A DNA stretch of 64,000 nucleotides, taken from contig CP093830.1 in NCBI GenBank assembly GCA_033063855.1, positions 3,968,854 to 4,032,853 of the forward strand. Direction: 5' to 3'. Both the position numbers and the translations under genes were made by a program. Positions 12,516 through 23,847 of this stretch are shown piece by piece (the stretch's first letter is position 1; every line of letters begins with the position of its first letter). Origin of the DNA: Smittia aterrima (lineage: Eukaryota > Arthropoda > Insecta > Diptera > Chironomidae). Under the pieces are notes generated by a model, which saw only the letters and a list, made by a program, of their open reading frames with translations, was not told the DNA's origin and searched no databases.

Positions 12516-14293
12516 ATGGATTTTGATAAGGTGTTAGAGGAGATTGGAGAGTTTGGCCGCTATCAAAAGATAAAATATTACTTACTCTGTCTGCCCGTGT
12601 TCTTCGGCGCTGCAAACAGTTTGTCTTACGTCTTCACAGCGGGTCGTCAGCATTATCGGTAAGCAGTCGTAGCCTTTATCACCGTCTAATCGAATCGCAA
12701 TAATTTATTTCCAGCTGTCTTATTCCCGAGTGCGAAACGCCGGAGTCCGCTCGATATGACACAAATTGGCTACAGCACGCCATGCCGGGCGAGATTCAAC
12801 TCGACGGAACGTACAGAATTGACCATTGTAAGCGTTTCAAGCCGATTGTGAACAGCTCGCAAAGCTTTGGTGAGATTTGCCCTGTGCAGATGTTTTCCAA
12901 TGAGACAATCCGATGCGATCAGTGGGTGTTTGATAAAAGTTCTCACACAATCGTCCAGGAATGGCAAATTACGTGCGAGGAGAATGAATGGAAGTTGGCC
13001 TTTGTAGGCACAGCTCACTTTGCGGGAGTCATTGTCGGTTCGGTTTGGATGGCTTTTGGTGATTAGTAAGTATCTGTGATGTACAAAAAAACTCGTTTCA
13101 ATCAATGTTTATTTAGTTTTGGTCGAAAAGTTGCATTGATCGTCTCGACATTCTTCATGAGTTTAACTGGCATTGGTCAAGCATTCTCCACCAACTACGA
13201 GATGTTTGTGTCATTTGCATTTCTCAACGCGATTGGAATCGCGGGAATTTTTCCGCTTGCATTTGTGATGGGACTCGAGATGGTGGGCAAGAATAAACGA
13301 GGAGTCGCTGGCATGGTCTGCAACTACTTTTATTCAATTGGAGTGGCAGTTCTGGGACTTGCAGCGTGGGTGTACAACAATTATGTTTTGCTACAACTGC
13401 TAATCTCCATCCCACCTATGATTATGTTCGTCTACTACTGGATTGTTCCGGAAAGTGTTCGTTGGCTTTTTGCGAAACACAAAAACAAGCGAGCTATAAA
13501 AATTATTGAAAAGGCGGCGGAAGCTAACGGAGTGAAACTATCTGATACTTTAATGAAACAGTTTAAAGAGCTTGAAGAAGCTGAGGCAAATGTTGAGCTA
13601 AAGAAGACGCGAAAAGAAGAAAGCAAAGGTGAAATTTGGGTTGCAATCAAGGGCATGATGAGCACTCGTGTCATGTGCTTGAGGATTCTCATTCTTCTCT
13701 ACAACTTTGCAATCAACGCTCTCGTCTATTTTGGATTGTCCTTGAACTCAGTTAGCTTAAGTGGAAACCAGTATTTCAATTTCGTTCTTGTTAGTCTGGT
13801 CGAGATCCCAGGATATTATTTAGGCCTTGTTGTGATTGATAAATACGGAAGAGTCGCTGGATTCATTGGCTCAATGATTCTTTGTGGAGTCACATGCGCT
13901 GCTTGTGGCTACGCCGAAACAGTTTGGCTACAAATTGCTCTCTTCTTGATTGGAAAATTGGGGATCACTTGCTCGTTCTCGATAATTTATGTTCACGCTA
14001 CGGAGATGATGCCGACAGTCATCAGATCGAGTTGTGTAGGATTCTTCGCTACAATGTCAAGGATCGGAGCTTTGGCTGCTCCATTCGCTCCTTTCCTTGA
14101 GAAATATTACAAACCACTTCCGTATCTCGTCTTTGGCTTTTCAGCGATCATCGGAGGGATTTTCTATCTTTACTTGCCAGAGACACTCAACCGGAAACTT
14201 CCGAACACAGTCGAGGAAGCGACTCGTCTTAACTTCCAGCCGGAACTCAACGGTGAACTCCCTTTGAACGATAATAAGAAATCGAGGGATTGA
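12516..14293 (+). CDS. Organic cation/carnitine transporter-like protein (SLC22, MFS)
   Basis: Major-facilitator transporter of the SLC22 group, a plasma-membrane carrier of organic cations, carnitine or related solutes; the substrate cannot be read from sequence. Exons 12516-12658, 12715-13065 and 13117-14293 give 556 residues, the normal length. Visible family marks: the start MDFDKVLEEIGEFGRYQ, a first membrane span, then the large extracellular loop with a CLIPEC motif and conserved cysteines, a glycosylation-like NSSQ, the MFS loop motif DYFGRK after TM2 and the SLC22 signature PESVRWL after TM6. The intracellular loop is long and Lys/Glu-rich. Intron 1 splits the Arg codon in HYRCLIP; intron 2 splits the Tyr of GDYFG. 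AATAAA-type signals follow the stop near 14325-14365. It resembles Drosophila Orct/Orct2 and their paralogs. Confidence 0.92.
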
Positions 14294-15098
14294 ATTTCGA
14301 GTTCATTGCCGTGACGAGATAAAAATAAAATTGTCATTGTTGATCGTCGAAACAAAAGCAATAAAGTTGCAGATTTGTGATTAAACGAAAATGTTTGGAT
14401 CGTTGCCATAGACAAAAAAAAATTGCGGAAATTTTTACGCGCGAACGCCGACGCAAATTTTTTTTCTCATCGCGAGAGTTTTCTGTTTGTAAACATCAAG
14501 TGGGTCAGTCATTCATTCATTCATTAATTCTTTCATTCGTTCATTCACGTTCGTTAAATTATCTGCAAAGTGTTTTGAGATTTCCGTTAATTTCAGACTT
14601 GAACACGTCGTGGGATTCGAGCTCAGGTGGTGACACTTTACTCTCTAAAATTGCGTCACGTTTATAATGCATTTGGCGACATCAAAACTTTTCGGCGAGC
14701 CTCAGGTCATTTCAATTATCGCGATTTGCCTCTCAATTTTTCTATTTTTAAATCACATCTCTCGATTTTAATAAAAAATTTCACAAACACATGAAAATTT
14801 AGATTTTCGAAAATCGCTCGAGAACGAAAAGTTTTTTCATTTTCAGTGAAGCTGTGGAAAGCGCGCCATGTGGACGACGAGAACGATTTTCTCGAGTCTC
14901 GACGAATTGAGTTGACCTTGAACTAGAGAAAACTGCAGTGCAGCTGAAAAGAATCAAATCAATAAACGAAAACGAATGCAAATCCAAGTCAGATTTGAGT
15001 TAAAAGTGAAAAGGAAGCGAAAGTTTTACGGAAGAGAAGAAAATTATTTTTAGCTGAGCAAAGAAAAATTTTCATCAGAAAAACGAAAAAAGAAACTT
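14294..15098. other. Intergenic, with a CATT-rich microsatellite
   Basis: Spacer between the transporter and the aquaporin. It includes the degenerate tetranucleotide repeat listed separately. No gene was recognised. Confidence 0.5.
14507..14551. repeat. (ATTC)n microsatellite, imperfect
   Basis: About ten tandem units of ATTC/CATT, with several single-base changes (ATTAATTC, ATTCGTTC). Simple-sequence repeat with no sign of function. Confidence 0.85.
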
Positions 15099-16123
15099 TT
15101 GGCAGAGAAAACCGCGAAAGTGAGAATGTCGTCGATGTCAGATTTGTTGATTAGCTCTGCGTTCATCGTTTTATGTTGCGCGTTAGCTCAAATCGCTCGC
15201 AAAGTTCTCAATCGTTTCTCATCAATCGAGGGACTCGTCAAAGAATTAATTTTAGAAGCAATCGCAGCTGCTGAGCTTTGCTCGACATGCTTTGAGCTCA
15301 TCATTGGTAAACTTAACATTTAAAAAAGATAAAGTTCGGAAACTCTTCAGTGATTTATCTTTAGTGGCTGATAATTATGGAGTTGCGACCTACGCCGTCT
15401 TCTTGTTCCTATTAACGATCTGGTGGTCACAAGTTTGGGGAGACGCGACAGCTTGTCCTTACAATCACATGGAAGACATGATTGAAGGTCGAACGACTCC
15501 AAGAGATGTTGCACTTAAGACATGGGCTCAACTTATGGGCGGATGTTGTGTTTGGAGGTTCGTTCAATTCTTCTGGTGGTTGGAACTAGCTCAAACACAC
15601 AAAGGTAAAGCATTCGAGGATTGTTCAGCAGACTTGCAAGTAAACACAAAATTCATGTTAAGTCGTAAAAGAAACATTTCTTTAATCGATTCATTCGTAG
15701 GTGCCTCCAATGGCTGGTGCAATAGTTGAATGCATAGCAACGCTTCTCTGTCGATTGGCTTCGAAAACATTGAGCGAAAAGGATCCAAAGTTCGCTACAG
15801 TGCTCGATAGTTTTATTGGAACGTCACTTGTCGTTGCTGGTAAAGAATTTAAAAGTCTGGTGTGGTTCAGACTCCACCACGCCACGTGGATGACGATTGT
15901 ATTGATTTTACTTTTCTATTTTGAAGCCTTCAATTACTCGGGCGGGTATTTCAATCCCGTTCTGAGCACTAGTCTCAAATGGGGATGCTCAGGTAACACT
16001 GACATTGAACACATCGTCGTTTACTGGATTGGCTCATGTGGCGGTGCCTTGCTCTCTGTGCCAGCCTTCAAACATCCGATCGTTCGTAATCTTCTGCTCG
16101 GCGAAAAGATTAAAGAAGAGTGA
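15099..16123 (+). CDS. Aquaporin-12-like (unorthodox AQP11/12 group) channel
   Basis: Integral membrane channel of the unorthodox aquaporins, which are usually intracellular. Exons 15099-15306, 15365-15639, 15701-15839 and 15927-16123 give 272 residues. The first pore box is CPY (Cys100-Tyr102, in ATACPYNH) instead of NPA, and the second is NPV (Asn217-Val219, in GGYFNPVLS); this pair is what I know from insect AQP12-like proteins such as Drosophila CG12251. The N-terminal helix is rich in Leu/Ile/Ala/Cys. Intron 3 (15840-15926, 87 nt) is open and in frame, so an unspliced reading would insert 29 residues, but removing it restores VVAAFNYSGGYF. Start is the first in-frame ATG; a start at 15126 or 15135 is also possible. 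The C-terminus KIKEE is short and charged. Confidence 0.88.
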
Positions 16124-16381
16124 AGCTTCTCTCGACTGACAATTACTCGTTCTTGCACAAACCGTTCATTTGCTTTTGTTTTAAGTTTTTCTTTTTGATT
16201 AGAAAATTCGTTTTAAATAAATTTTCATCCACGAATTCGCAATTTCATTATTTCCTTTCGTTGATTATGCACGTTCGTTGGTTGTCGCTGTTGGATTCAA
16301 CTTTAACTTTGATAAGAATTTGCTTTAAATTCAGTCACAAACTTTCGTTCTTCGTCAAAGTCTTTTTCGCGTTCATTCGAA

Positions 16382-17136
16382 ATGTTCTTCAAGTTTTTGG
16401 TTTTCTTTGTTTCTGTGCAAGTTGTGATGTCAAGACAATCATTGAGACCTGAAATGACATTCGATACTGACTCGGAAATGAGTAAAACTGCAATCGATCG
16501 GAATCGACAAGCTGAAGAACGAATCAATTTAAGTTTTCCTGGCACGAAATGGTAAGAGAAGTCATCAACAAGACTTGACTTGAAATCATTTCAAATGTCA
16601 CGTCAGGTGTGGACCTGGTAACACTGCTGATGGTTTTGATGACTTGGGAAGCGATGAAGAGACCGATAAGTGTTGTCGACAGCATGATCATTGCGATAAC
16701 ATCGCATCGGGTGAAGAGAAGCACGGACTGAAGAACAACGACTTCTTCACACGTCTCCATTGCACTTGCGATAAAGAGTTCAAGCAATGTCTTCGATCCG
16801 TCAACTCAAGACGAGGAAACTACATCGGAAACTTTTATTTTAATGTTCGTGATCGATGTTACAAAGAACAACATCCGATTGTCAATTGCGATCAGATTCA
16901 CACAAAGTGAGCTTCTCGTTGTCAAAGTCTTCAATTTAATTTCTCGACTTTTCTTTAGAATTTTCATTCGACGATGCATCAAATACATGATCGACACAGT
17001 TCAACCAGCCAAGTGGCAATGGTTTGATCTTCCCTTCTTTGACGATGAGCATGACTTCGAGTTTGACGATCCCGAAGCTCACGATTTTGTTCAACGACAC
17101 AACTTGCTCGCGATGAGAGACGAGAATTTCGTTTGA
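16382..17136 (+). CDS. Secreted group III phospholipase A2
   Basis: Calcium-dependent secreted phospholipase A2 that cleaves the sn-2 ester of phospholipids (family knowledge). Exons 16382-16551, 16607-16906 and 16959-17136 give 215 residues. The N-terminus is a signal peptide (MFFKFLVFFVSVQVVMS). The calcium loop WCGPGNTA (57-64) and active site DKCCRQHDHC (77-86, His83 and Asp84) are intact and of the group III (bee-venom-like) type. Cysteines continue in LHCTCDKEFKQCL. A stretch of about 40 residues lies between the signal peptide and the catalytic domain, and the C-terminal tail is acidic (DDEHDFEFDDPEAHD). The gene begins about 260 bp after the aquaporin stop on the same strand. Most insect members are housekeeping or digestive enzymes, so venom use is not implied. 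Confidence 0.92.
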
Positions 17137-20100
17137 AAGTTTAAAATAAATTTCGATTTCACTTGACGATGTTTACGAGGTCGAAGTTGCTGTTTTGCAT
17201 CAAGTTTCAGTGCACGTCGCCAATCAGAAAAACGACACGCAAGGAATTCATGAGAGTTACGCAACTGAATAATTTCGCATCGACAAAAAAGAAGTTGAAT
17301 TCATTCAAGAAAACGACCACGGCGAGCGTCCGAGATAAAATAAAATTCGTCTGAAAATGTCAATCGTGTAAAGTCGAAGCGGCAGCTAAGGCAACGACAA
17401 CATTTTACTTTATGAATGAAGTTTCTCAGTTTCCACTGTCGTCGTTGTTGTCTGTTTGAATTTTCCCATATCAATGAGTTTAAATAAAGCCAGCGACGGC
17501 TTCTCTGCCTCGTCTCCTCTTCCAAATGGAAATTAAATTTCATTGAGACACGTCGTTGACACTAAAGATGACTCTCGCTCGGTGAATGTTTGTTTGCTTT
17601 TGTCCCAATTTCTTTCTCTCTCTTGCTCGCGCAGAAGAAGACAAAACGACGACGACGATGATCTTTAAGATGTTTCCACGATTCCCTCGTGAAATGATGA
17701 ACACGAACGAAGATTCTTATCAACAAGAAAATTGTAATTGCACAAACTTTTAAACTTTTAAAGTTAAGCAACAAAATCTTTTTAGATTTAAATTTTTGTC
17801 GAGAATTCCTTCACAATCTTCTTTAGAAATATTTTTACGGTAAATCTAAGAACATTAACATTCATCATCCATGAATAGATTTTTGTAACGAAAAAAATTT
17901 CAGGTTTTGTATTCATCAAAGGGTTAAACGCGATTCATGAAAAATCGTTAGTAATTCATCATCTGATGCGTCAAACAAAGAAGGAACAGAGAAGGAGTCG
18001 CTTGATCAAACTAATTAATCATAAAAATGTGTTTTTTTTTCTCTATGTCGTAAAGACTCGCGAGTGAGGACCACCAGGATAAATAAACACGCTAATTGCT
18101 CGGATCTCATTCGCTTCAGTCCGTGAAACTCTTCTCGTTTTATGATCCAACTCGAACATAATCCAACAAAGCATTGAAAGACTTACCAGCTCCATCAACT
18201 GAAAGAAGTTATAAAAATGTCGTCAGGTTTAATTGAATTTTTTTACGATCTCGTCTCGTTCATTTTGAGTCATTTTTCATGTTAAAGGCCGCAACGCTTG
18301 GAAGAAGAAGAAAATTACGAAAAGTCTTTAATGAATTTCCTTTTAATAAATCCGTAATCAACGTTAATCCATCTTGGGAGTGCAACAGCAAAGAAGAAAA
18401 TTTAATGGAGAGCAATTTAAGTGCTCCAAAAATAATTGCGAAAAAAAAACGTCGATCGACGTGATCGCTTGAACTCACCGTCGCCTCATCACGCGCCGCG
18501 ATACTCCCATCCATGTTGAGACTCGCGGTAAGATCATCGATTGTGATGAGTCTGCCATTAATTTTTAACGTTTATCGAAAGTGACGCGAGTAAGAAGCAG
18601 GAAGTGGGTCACGAAGCGAACCAATTAAATGTTCATTCATTAAGAGATCCGCGATCTGATTAAAGTGCGCGAAAGTTGACGAGGAAGTTCAGAATCCTTT
18701 CGATTTATTCCCCGTTGTCTGCCTTTTGTTAAAGCTACGATCGTAAACCGTCGCCGAGCTTGCATTTTATTCGCCCATAAATTTCACAACTCAAATGGCT
18801 ATCGAGTGCGCATGAAAGCAACGTCGTACGCTCCTTTATTACTCTTGTCGTCTTGCGCTTGTATGTGGGTCAACTTCTTTCTTTAGCTTAACGCGTTTGC
18901 TGCTGCTATCAATGTAAGAACAAACAGTAAGCAAATGAAAAATGAGAAGACAACGAAAAAGCGAAAGAAATTTATTTTATTGCTGTTTTGTAATTTATGA
19001 AAAATCAGATTCATTTGTCATGTTGTTAGTGATCGAGAATTGGAGAAAACTGCCGCAGATCGGAGAGGAAAGACTCGCCTTGAGGTATAATTGGCTAACA
19101 AGTCCAAGCCCCAAAAAGTACTTAGCTTTGTTCCTACAAGGTTCGCCGGAAGCTATCAACGCATTACGATCGAAAGTGCTGCGACGAAAAATTTCAATGC
19201 AAACTAATTTCTATGTCTTGACCTTGTGGGATCATTTGAAAAGCCGTCAAAGTCCGAATTGTTTTAATTAAATAAGCCACGCAATCTGAGATTAGAAATT
19301 TATGAATTAAAGCGATGATGTGATCATCTAAGTAATGGACAAACGAAAATCGCTTCAACTTCCTTCTGATCGCATCATCAACATCTTTTCATTCATACCG
19401 CGGGCTCTTTTGATTACTTTCGTTTCGACACCGCATTGTAATTACCGCAAGAAGGTATTTGAAGAGGTTTTTGTTGGAGGCTCTCTCTAATGCGCGAGGG
19501 AAAAGTTAAAAGTGTGTCATTTATCTCAAGAGCTTGCTTGCTTGCATTCGTCGTAAGAAATTTCTTTAAACGAATGCTTGAGCCTTAAAGGTTCGCCTGA
19601 AATGCACTTCGAAGCCTAAAAGAAGATTTCTCGCCAGATTAAAATGTTGAGGAAAATGATTTATGCCCGAGAACCTTTTCGAGTTCAACTCCGCCTTCAT
19701 TAATTTGTAACTCGATCTTGCAAGCAATGAAGAAAAAATTTCGAGCTGCAACTGGAGAGTGAAGTCTTTATCGAGAATTTATGTTCAACGCTCTTATCTT
19801 TCTGCTGTTGCCGTCTCAACACCTCAATATCGAATGAAAGGAATCGTCGTTTCATATTCAAAAACGTTTTGAGGTTTCGTTGTGGTCATGCTGAACGAAA
19901 TGTTGAGAAAGAAATCGGTCGAAGCTTCGATGTTGAGCAGAGAAAAATTATTCTCTTCAACTTTAAAGAAGCTTTGAATAAGTTTGATATATCGATCGAT
20001 CGATGTTCTTGAATTGAAATCAATTCATGATTCCGTTAACTTCCGATTGAAATCTTATTTCATTTTTTGTTAATTTTCTTTTGAAATTCCTCAACAATCA

Positions 20101-20400
20101 GACTTTTTTATGATCGATTTCATAACTGTCACCAATGCTCCATTTCAACATTGAACGTGATCGCAACATTGTTGCGAAATTGCAAACCGCAACATCAACT
20201 CTTGGATTACGAAGAGATTAAATTTCTGATCAATTCGCTCAATCAACTTCGCCAATTTGAGTTCTTGTCGAATTTTCTTTACTTCAACATGATGCCCTTT
20301 GCTGTTAATATTTTACCTGAAATGTCCCTCTATCGGAAAAAATAGACATCGAGAAAAGGTAATCAAAGCAGGTACATAATATTGATTAGGAAATGTATAA
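17137..20400. other. Gene-free stretch of 3.3 kb
   Basis: AT-rich spacer. ORFs of 60-110 codons are present but none carries a motif. A short GATC/ATCG run occurs at about 19988-20003. At 20043-20060 an 18-bp string recurs at 22533-22550, marking the upstream reach of the duplicated gene family downstream. Confidence 0.5.
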
Positions 20401-21045
20401 ATGGGTCAAATGTTTCAAGAAATATCAGTTCGCTTTCAGAATTTATTGAGACAACATCTCCTGAAATATTTCCTAAAAGCTCTTAAAAACTTTGAATTTC
20501 TCAAAATGGAATGCTCACAAATTGCTTTAAACAGTTTTGTTTTAGCCAAAATTAATAAATTGATGAACAATCAAATTTCAATCGAGTCATTCTGTTCAAC
20601 CGATGAGATCTTGCGAGAATGTAATCAACATTTGTTAGAAAAATCATTCACCATCACGCTCAGCAAAACTTCAGAGCGCAAGGACTACGAGCATTGCTTT
20701 GACAAACCTTTAGACTTAGCCGGGTACGCTCACTTCAAACAAAGCCTCGAAGAATCAATTGAGGTTATCAGCGACAACGACGATCTCGACTTCAAACTTT
20801 ATGGAACAACTCCATCAAATTTCCCAGAGTTCACTGAAGATTTGTATGAAAATATTTCTTCCGACGAGGATTTAGCTTTATATGAACCAATTGTTCAGCA
20901 TCGTCCAGTCCCAGCTTTCCAAGTTTGTCGTCAAATCGTTCACATCAGACATCCAACAATGATTCCAAATGTTAACTTCATCGAAGTTAAGGAAATTCAA
21001 TATTTCCAAACAGGAACGTACTTCGCTCCAATCAACTCAAACTAG
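20401..21045 (+). CDS. Orphan acidic protein, tandem family copy 1
   Basis: I do not recognise this protein. It is 214 residues if started at 20401. A shared body begins at MECSQIALNSF (about 20505) and includes a Cys-containing stretch (CSTDEILREC), an acidic centre (EVISDNDDLDFKLYG, then FPEFTEDL) and a C-terminal part with HIRHPTMIPN and IEVKEIQY. No signal peptide or membrane span. Compared with copy 3 (26779) it carries one extra A in the stretch after GAGACAACATCTCCTG, so the N-terminal frame of copy 3 is lost; here a different ATG (MGQMFQEIS) puts an alternative N-terminus in frame. Compared with copies 2 and 3 it lacks the KY of DLKYEDIS (reads DLYENIS). The body is almost identical to copies 2 and 3, indicating recent duplication or conversion. 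Confidence 0.7.
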   Translation: MGQMFQEISVRFQNLLRQHLLKYFLKALKNFEFLKMECSQIALNSFVLAKINKLMNNQISIESFCSTDEILRECNQHLLEKSFTITLSKTSERKDYEHCFDKPLDLAGYAHFKQSLEESIEVISDNDDLDFKLYGTTPSNFPEFTEDLYENISSDEDLALYEPIVQHRPVPAFQVCRQIVHIRHPTMIPNVNFIEVKEIQYFQTGTYFAPINSN

Positions 21046-21752
21046 AGAGTTAGAAAAAAGAAAAAGATGAGACAAGAGCTAAGGAAGTCTGATTAAGAAT
21101 TAAAAAATTGTTTTATGGAGACAAAAAGTGAATATCTTTTTAAAATTTAATTACATAAGCCAAACCCCTTTTACTAATAATTTAAGCTTTTTAATAAAAT
21201 ATTTAAGATACAAAATAATTTCAATTTAAGTTTTAAATAAATTTTTAAAAATCATAAATCAAAGTTTTTCAATCAAGGTTTTACATAAAAAGTTGACGAA
21301 GCCATTCATTCCTTATTCGATTCATTCGACTGAAGTCAAATTGACTTGCTAAAAAGTTAAGACTTTGAGTCTAATTTGTCGACAAACAAGATTAAATTCG
21401 CTTGATATTCTAAATCCATTGTCTGGCGAGTTCAAAGTTGTTTCTGAAACCTAAACTTTTCAGTACAATCGTAGTAATGCTTTCATTGACTCGTCATGCA
21501 CGATAAGTCCAAGTAATCGAATGTATGAAACATTCGTTAGCCTATCGATTACATTGTTCAATCCGACGTGAGAAATAAAATCGGAAAACTGTCTGACTTT
21601 GAAACGGAATTGAATCTTTAGGAGTGCAAGTGGAATCTGATACGACGAAGTAGCTTGAGTCGAGAGCACAGCGATTTTAGTTTGAAGGTTCACAATAAAT
21701 ATTTTCTGATTGAAATATTTAACAAGGAAACCTTAGAAAAACATCTCGAGCA

Positions 21753-22085
21753 ATGAAAATATTTCGGAAACTCTCAAAATTCTTCTACAATTCGAAGCCT
21801 TGCGAAAAGAAACCGACGCCCAAAGAAGTTCACTTTACGTTGCGAATAGTTAAAGACTCCTCAGACCTTGACAACGACACAAACATTCAGACAGACTCCG
21901 GATCGTCTCAAGAGCCTCTTGTTCAATTATCTCACTTCAATGCAAAAGTAAGTGAAACGTCGAGTAAAGATTTCGTCGAAGAAAAGTTGACAAAGACAGA
22001 AACGTTTGGTTCAAAGAAATTATCAAAAAACCTCGAGGAGACAATAAATGAAACCGAATTCGATCTGCAAATGACAAGTCGCTGA
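21753..22085 (+). CDS. Hypothetical 110-residue ORF, Ser/Glu-rich
   Basis: Unrecognised, starts MKIFRKLSKFFYNSKPCEKK and becomes Ser/Thr/Glu/Asp-rich (SSDLDNDTN, SETSSKDFVEEKL). It lies between copies 1 and 2 of the orphan family and has a similar acidic bias, but no alignable segment with them. There is no signal peptide; the first 12 residues are basic and aromatic. It could be a real small gene, a decayed relative, or chance. Confidence 0.3.
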   Translation: MKIFRKLSKFFYNSKPCEKKPTPKEVHFTLRIVKDSSDLDNDTNIQTDSGSSQEPLVQLSHFNAKVSETSSKDFVEEKLTKTETFGSKKLSKNLEETINETEFDLQMTSR

Positions 22086-22620
22086 AGCTCCGCCTAAGGA
22101 CAAACCATTACTGCAACTCCAAGCCTGCAATTTGAAAACGTTTAAATCAATTGAGACATGATCTCTCGAGAGCAACAGCAGTTAAAGCATAAACTTTTGA
22201 AATTTATTGTTTGGTACGAACGCTTTGCTTGATAATTTTCAATTCGATATCGCTTTTCATGGCAATAAAAGTCTTTAATTGGAATTTAATGGATTAATTA
22301 CCAGTTCATTCATTCTCCTTTAGGTCTCTACACGTTTTACTGTTGCAACACAGAATCTGTGTCAATTCTTGTCTAGCTGCTCTTTTATGAAAGCTAAGCA
22401 GGGAAAGAATATTTTAATAAAAAAAATGTTTAAGGTTTAACGAAGGAAAGAAATTCTTTCGAGATGAAATCAATAAGTGAAAGCTGCTTCAAGTGCTGCC
22501 TAAAAATTAAAACCTTGTCTCTGATAACTTCACCGATTGAAATCTTATTTGAAAAATATTTTGTTGAAGTTTACGCATCACGTAAATATTTGAGAAGTCG
22601 ATCTGTTAGATGATTTTATA

Positions 22621-22670
22621 CCTGAAACCTAATTTTCTTTTCGGTCCCTTTACCACAGGTACTTCCTTTT
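22621..22670 (+). repeat. 50-bp upstream block shared by family copies 2 and 3
   Basis: The 50 bases here recur at 26719-26768 with one mismatch (the A/G in CCACAGGTACTT versus CCACAAGTACTT), about 55-125 bp before the downstream ATGs. It is the common 5' flank, probably promoter or 5' UTR, of copies 2 and 3. Copy 1 lacks it. Confidence 0.8.
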
Positions 22671-22796
22671 GACAGATTGAAATGATAGAAAAGCTCAGAA
22701 TATCAGAAAGAAATATCAGTTCGCTTTCAGAATTTATTGAGACAACATCTCCTGAAATATTTTTTAAAAGCTCTTAAAAACTTCGAATTTCTCAAA

Positions 22797-23339
22797 ATGG
22801 AATGCTCACAAATTGCTTTAAACACTTTTGCTTTAGCCGAAATTAATAAATTGATGAACAATCAAATTTCAATCGAGTCAATCTGTTCAACCGATGAGAT
22901 CTTGCGAGAATGTAATCAACATTTGGTAGATAAATCATTCACCATCACGCTCAGCAAAACTTCAGAGCGCAAGGACTACGAGCATTGCTTTGACAAACCT
23001 TTAGACTTAGCCGGGTACGCTCACTTCAAACAAAGCCTCGAAGAATCAATTGAGGTTATCAGCGACAACGACGATCTCGACTTCAAACTTTATGGAACAA
23101 CTCCATCAAATTTCCCAGAGTTCACTGAAGATTTGAAGTATGAAGATATTTCCTCCGTCGAGGATTTAGCTTTATATGAACCAATTGTTCAGCATCATCC
23201 AGTCCCAGCTTTCGAAGTTTGTCGTCAAATCGTTCACATCAGACATCCAACAATGATTCCAAATTTAAACTTCATCGAAGTTAAGGAAGTTCAATATCTC
23301 CAACCAGGAACTTACTTCGTTAAAATCAACTCAAACTAG
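22797..23339 (+). CDS. Orphan acidic protein, tandem family copy 2 (N-terminally shortened)
   Basis: Same unrecognised family as 20401 and 26779. The upstream ATG equivalent to copy 3 (at 22681, MIEKLRISERNISSLS) runs only about 30 codons before a stop, because this copy shares the extra A of copy 1. The body frame can then be entered only at MECSQIALN (22797), giving 180 residues. From there it is intact to the stop: DKSFTITLSKTSERKDYEHC, the acidic centre, DLKYEDISSVEDLALYEP and the C-terminal INSN. About 60 bp of 3' flank is shared with copy 1. It is either a shortened functional gene starting at the internal Met or a copy in early decay. Confidence 0.6.
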   Translation: MECSQIALNTFALAEINKLMNNQISIESICSTDEILRECNQHLVDKSFTITLSKTSERKDYEHCFDKPLDLAGYAHFKQSLEESIEVISDNDDLDFKLYGTTPSNFPEFTEDLKYEDISSVEDLALYEPIVQHHPVPAFEVCRQIVHIRHPTMIPNLNFIEVKEVQYLQPGTYFVKINSN

Positions 23340-23528
23340 AGAGTTAAAAAAAAGAAAAAGATAAGACAAGCGCTAATGAAGTCTGATTAAGAATTTAAAA
23401 ATGTTTTATGTAGACAAAAAGTGAATATCTTTTTTAAATTTAATTATGTCAAACTACTAAAAATTTTAGCTTTTTAATAAAATATTTAAGAAACAAAATT
23501 ATTTTTTATTCACAGTGAAACCATTTTT

Positions 23529-23581
23529 TGTTTCAGATTGATTTTTTCAAAGATCTGAGATGATGTTATTGGCGGCTTCAG
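23529..23581. repeat. 53-bp direct repeat, left copy, beside the BTB gene
   Basis: This segment (TGTTTCAGATTGA...GGCGGCTTCAG) recurs at 25349-25401 with three mismatches. The two copies bracket the BTB/POZ gene, about 1.8 kb apart and in the same orientation. Both contain AAAGATCTGAGATGATG. Confidence 0.85.
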
Positions 23582-23847
23582 ATATCGCTGAGAACGATGA
23601 ATTGCAATTAAAAGATCAACTTGGGGAACATTTATCCTCAAATCCTTCAAGCAAGAAACTGAAATGTTTCTCGAAATTCTAAACTAAAATGTTTTCAACA
23701 AAAATATTCACGACAATAAAAGGAGAATGTGCAAAATAGGTTTCATTGGTCGTAAAAAAAGATTTATTTAATGTTTTTATTTGGAAGCTCTAGAAGTTAT
23801 GGCTTTATCACAAAAATATTGATCAACATGGAAAAACAAAGGAATAA

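Noticed and set aside
14507..14551. CATT repeat as a regulatory or CRISPR-like array
   Set aside because: Plain four-base microsatellite; no spacers, and the organism is an animal.
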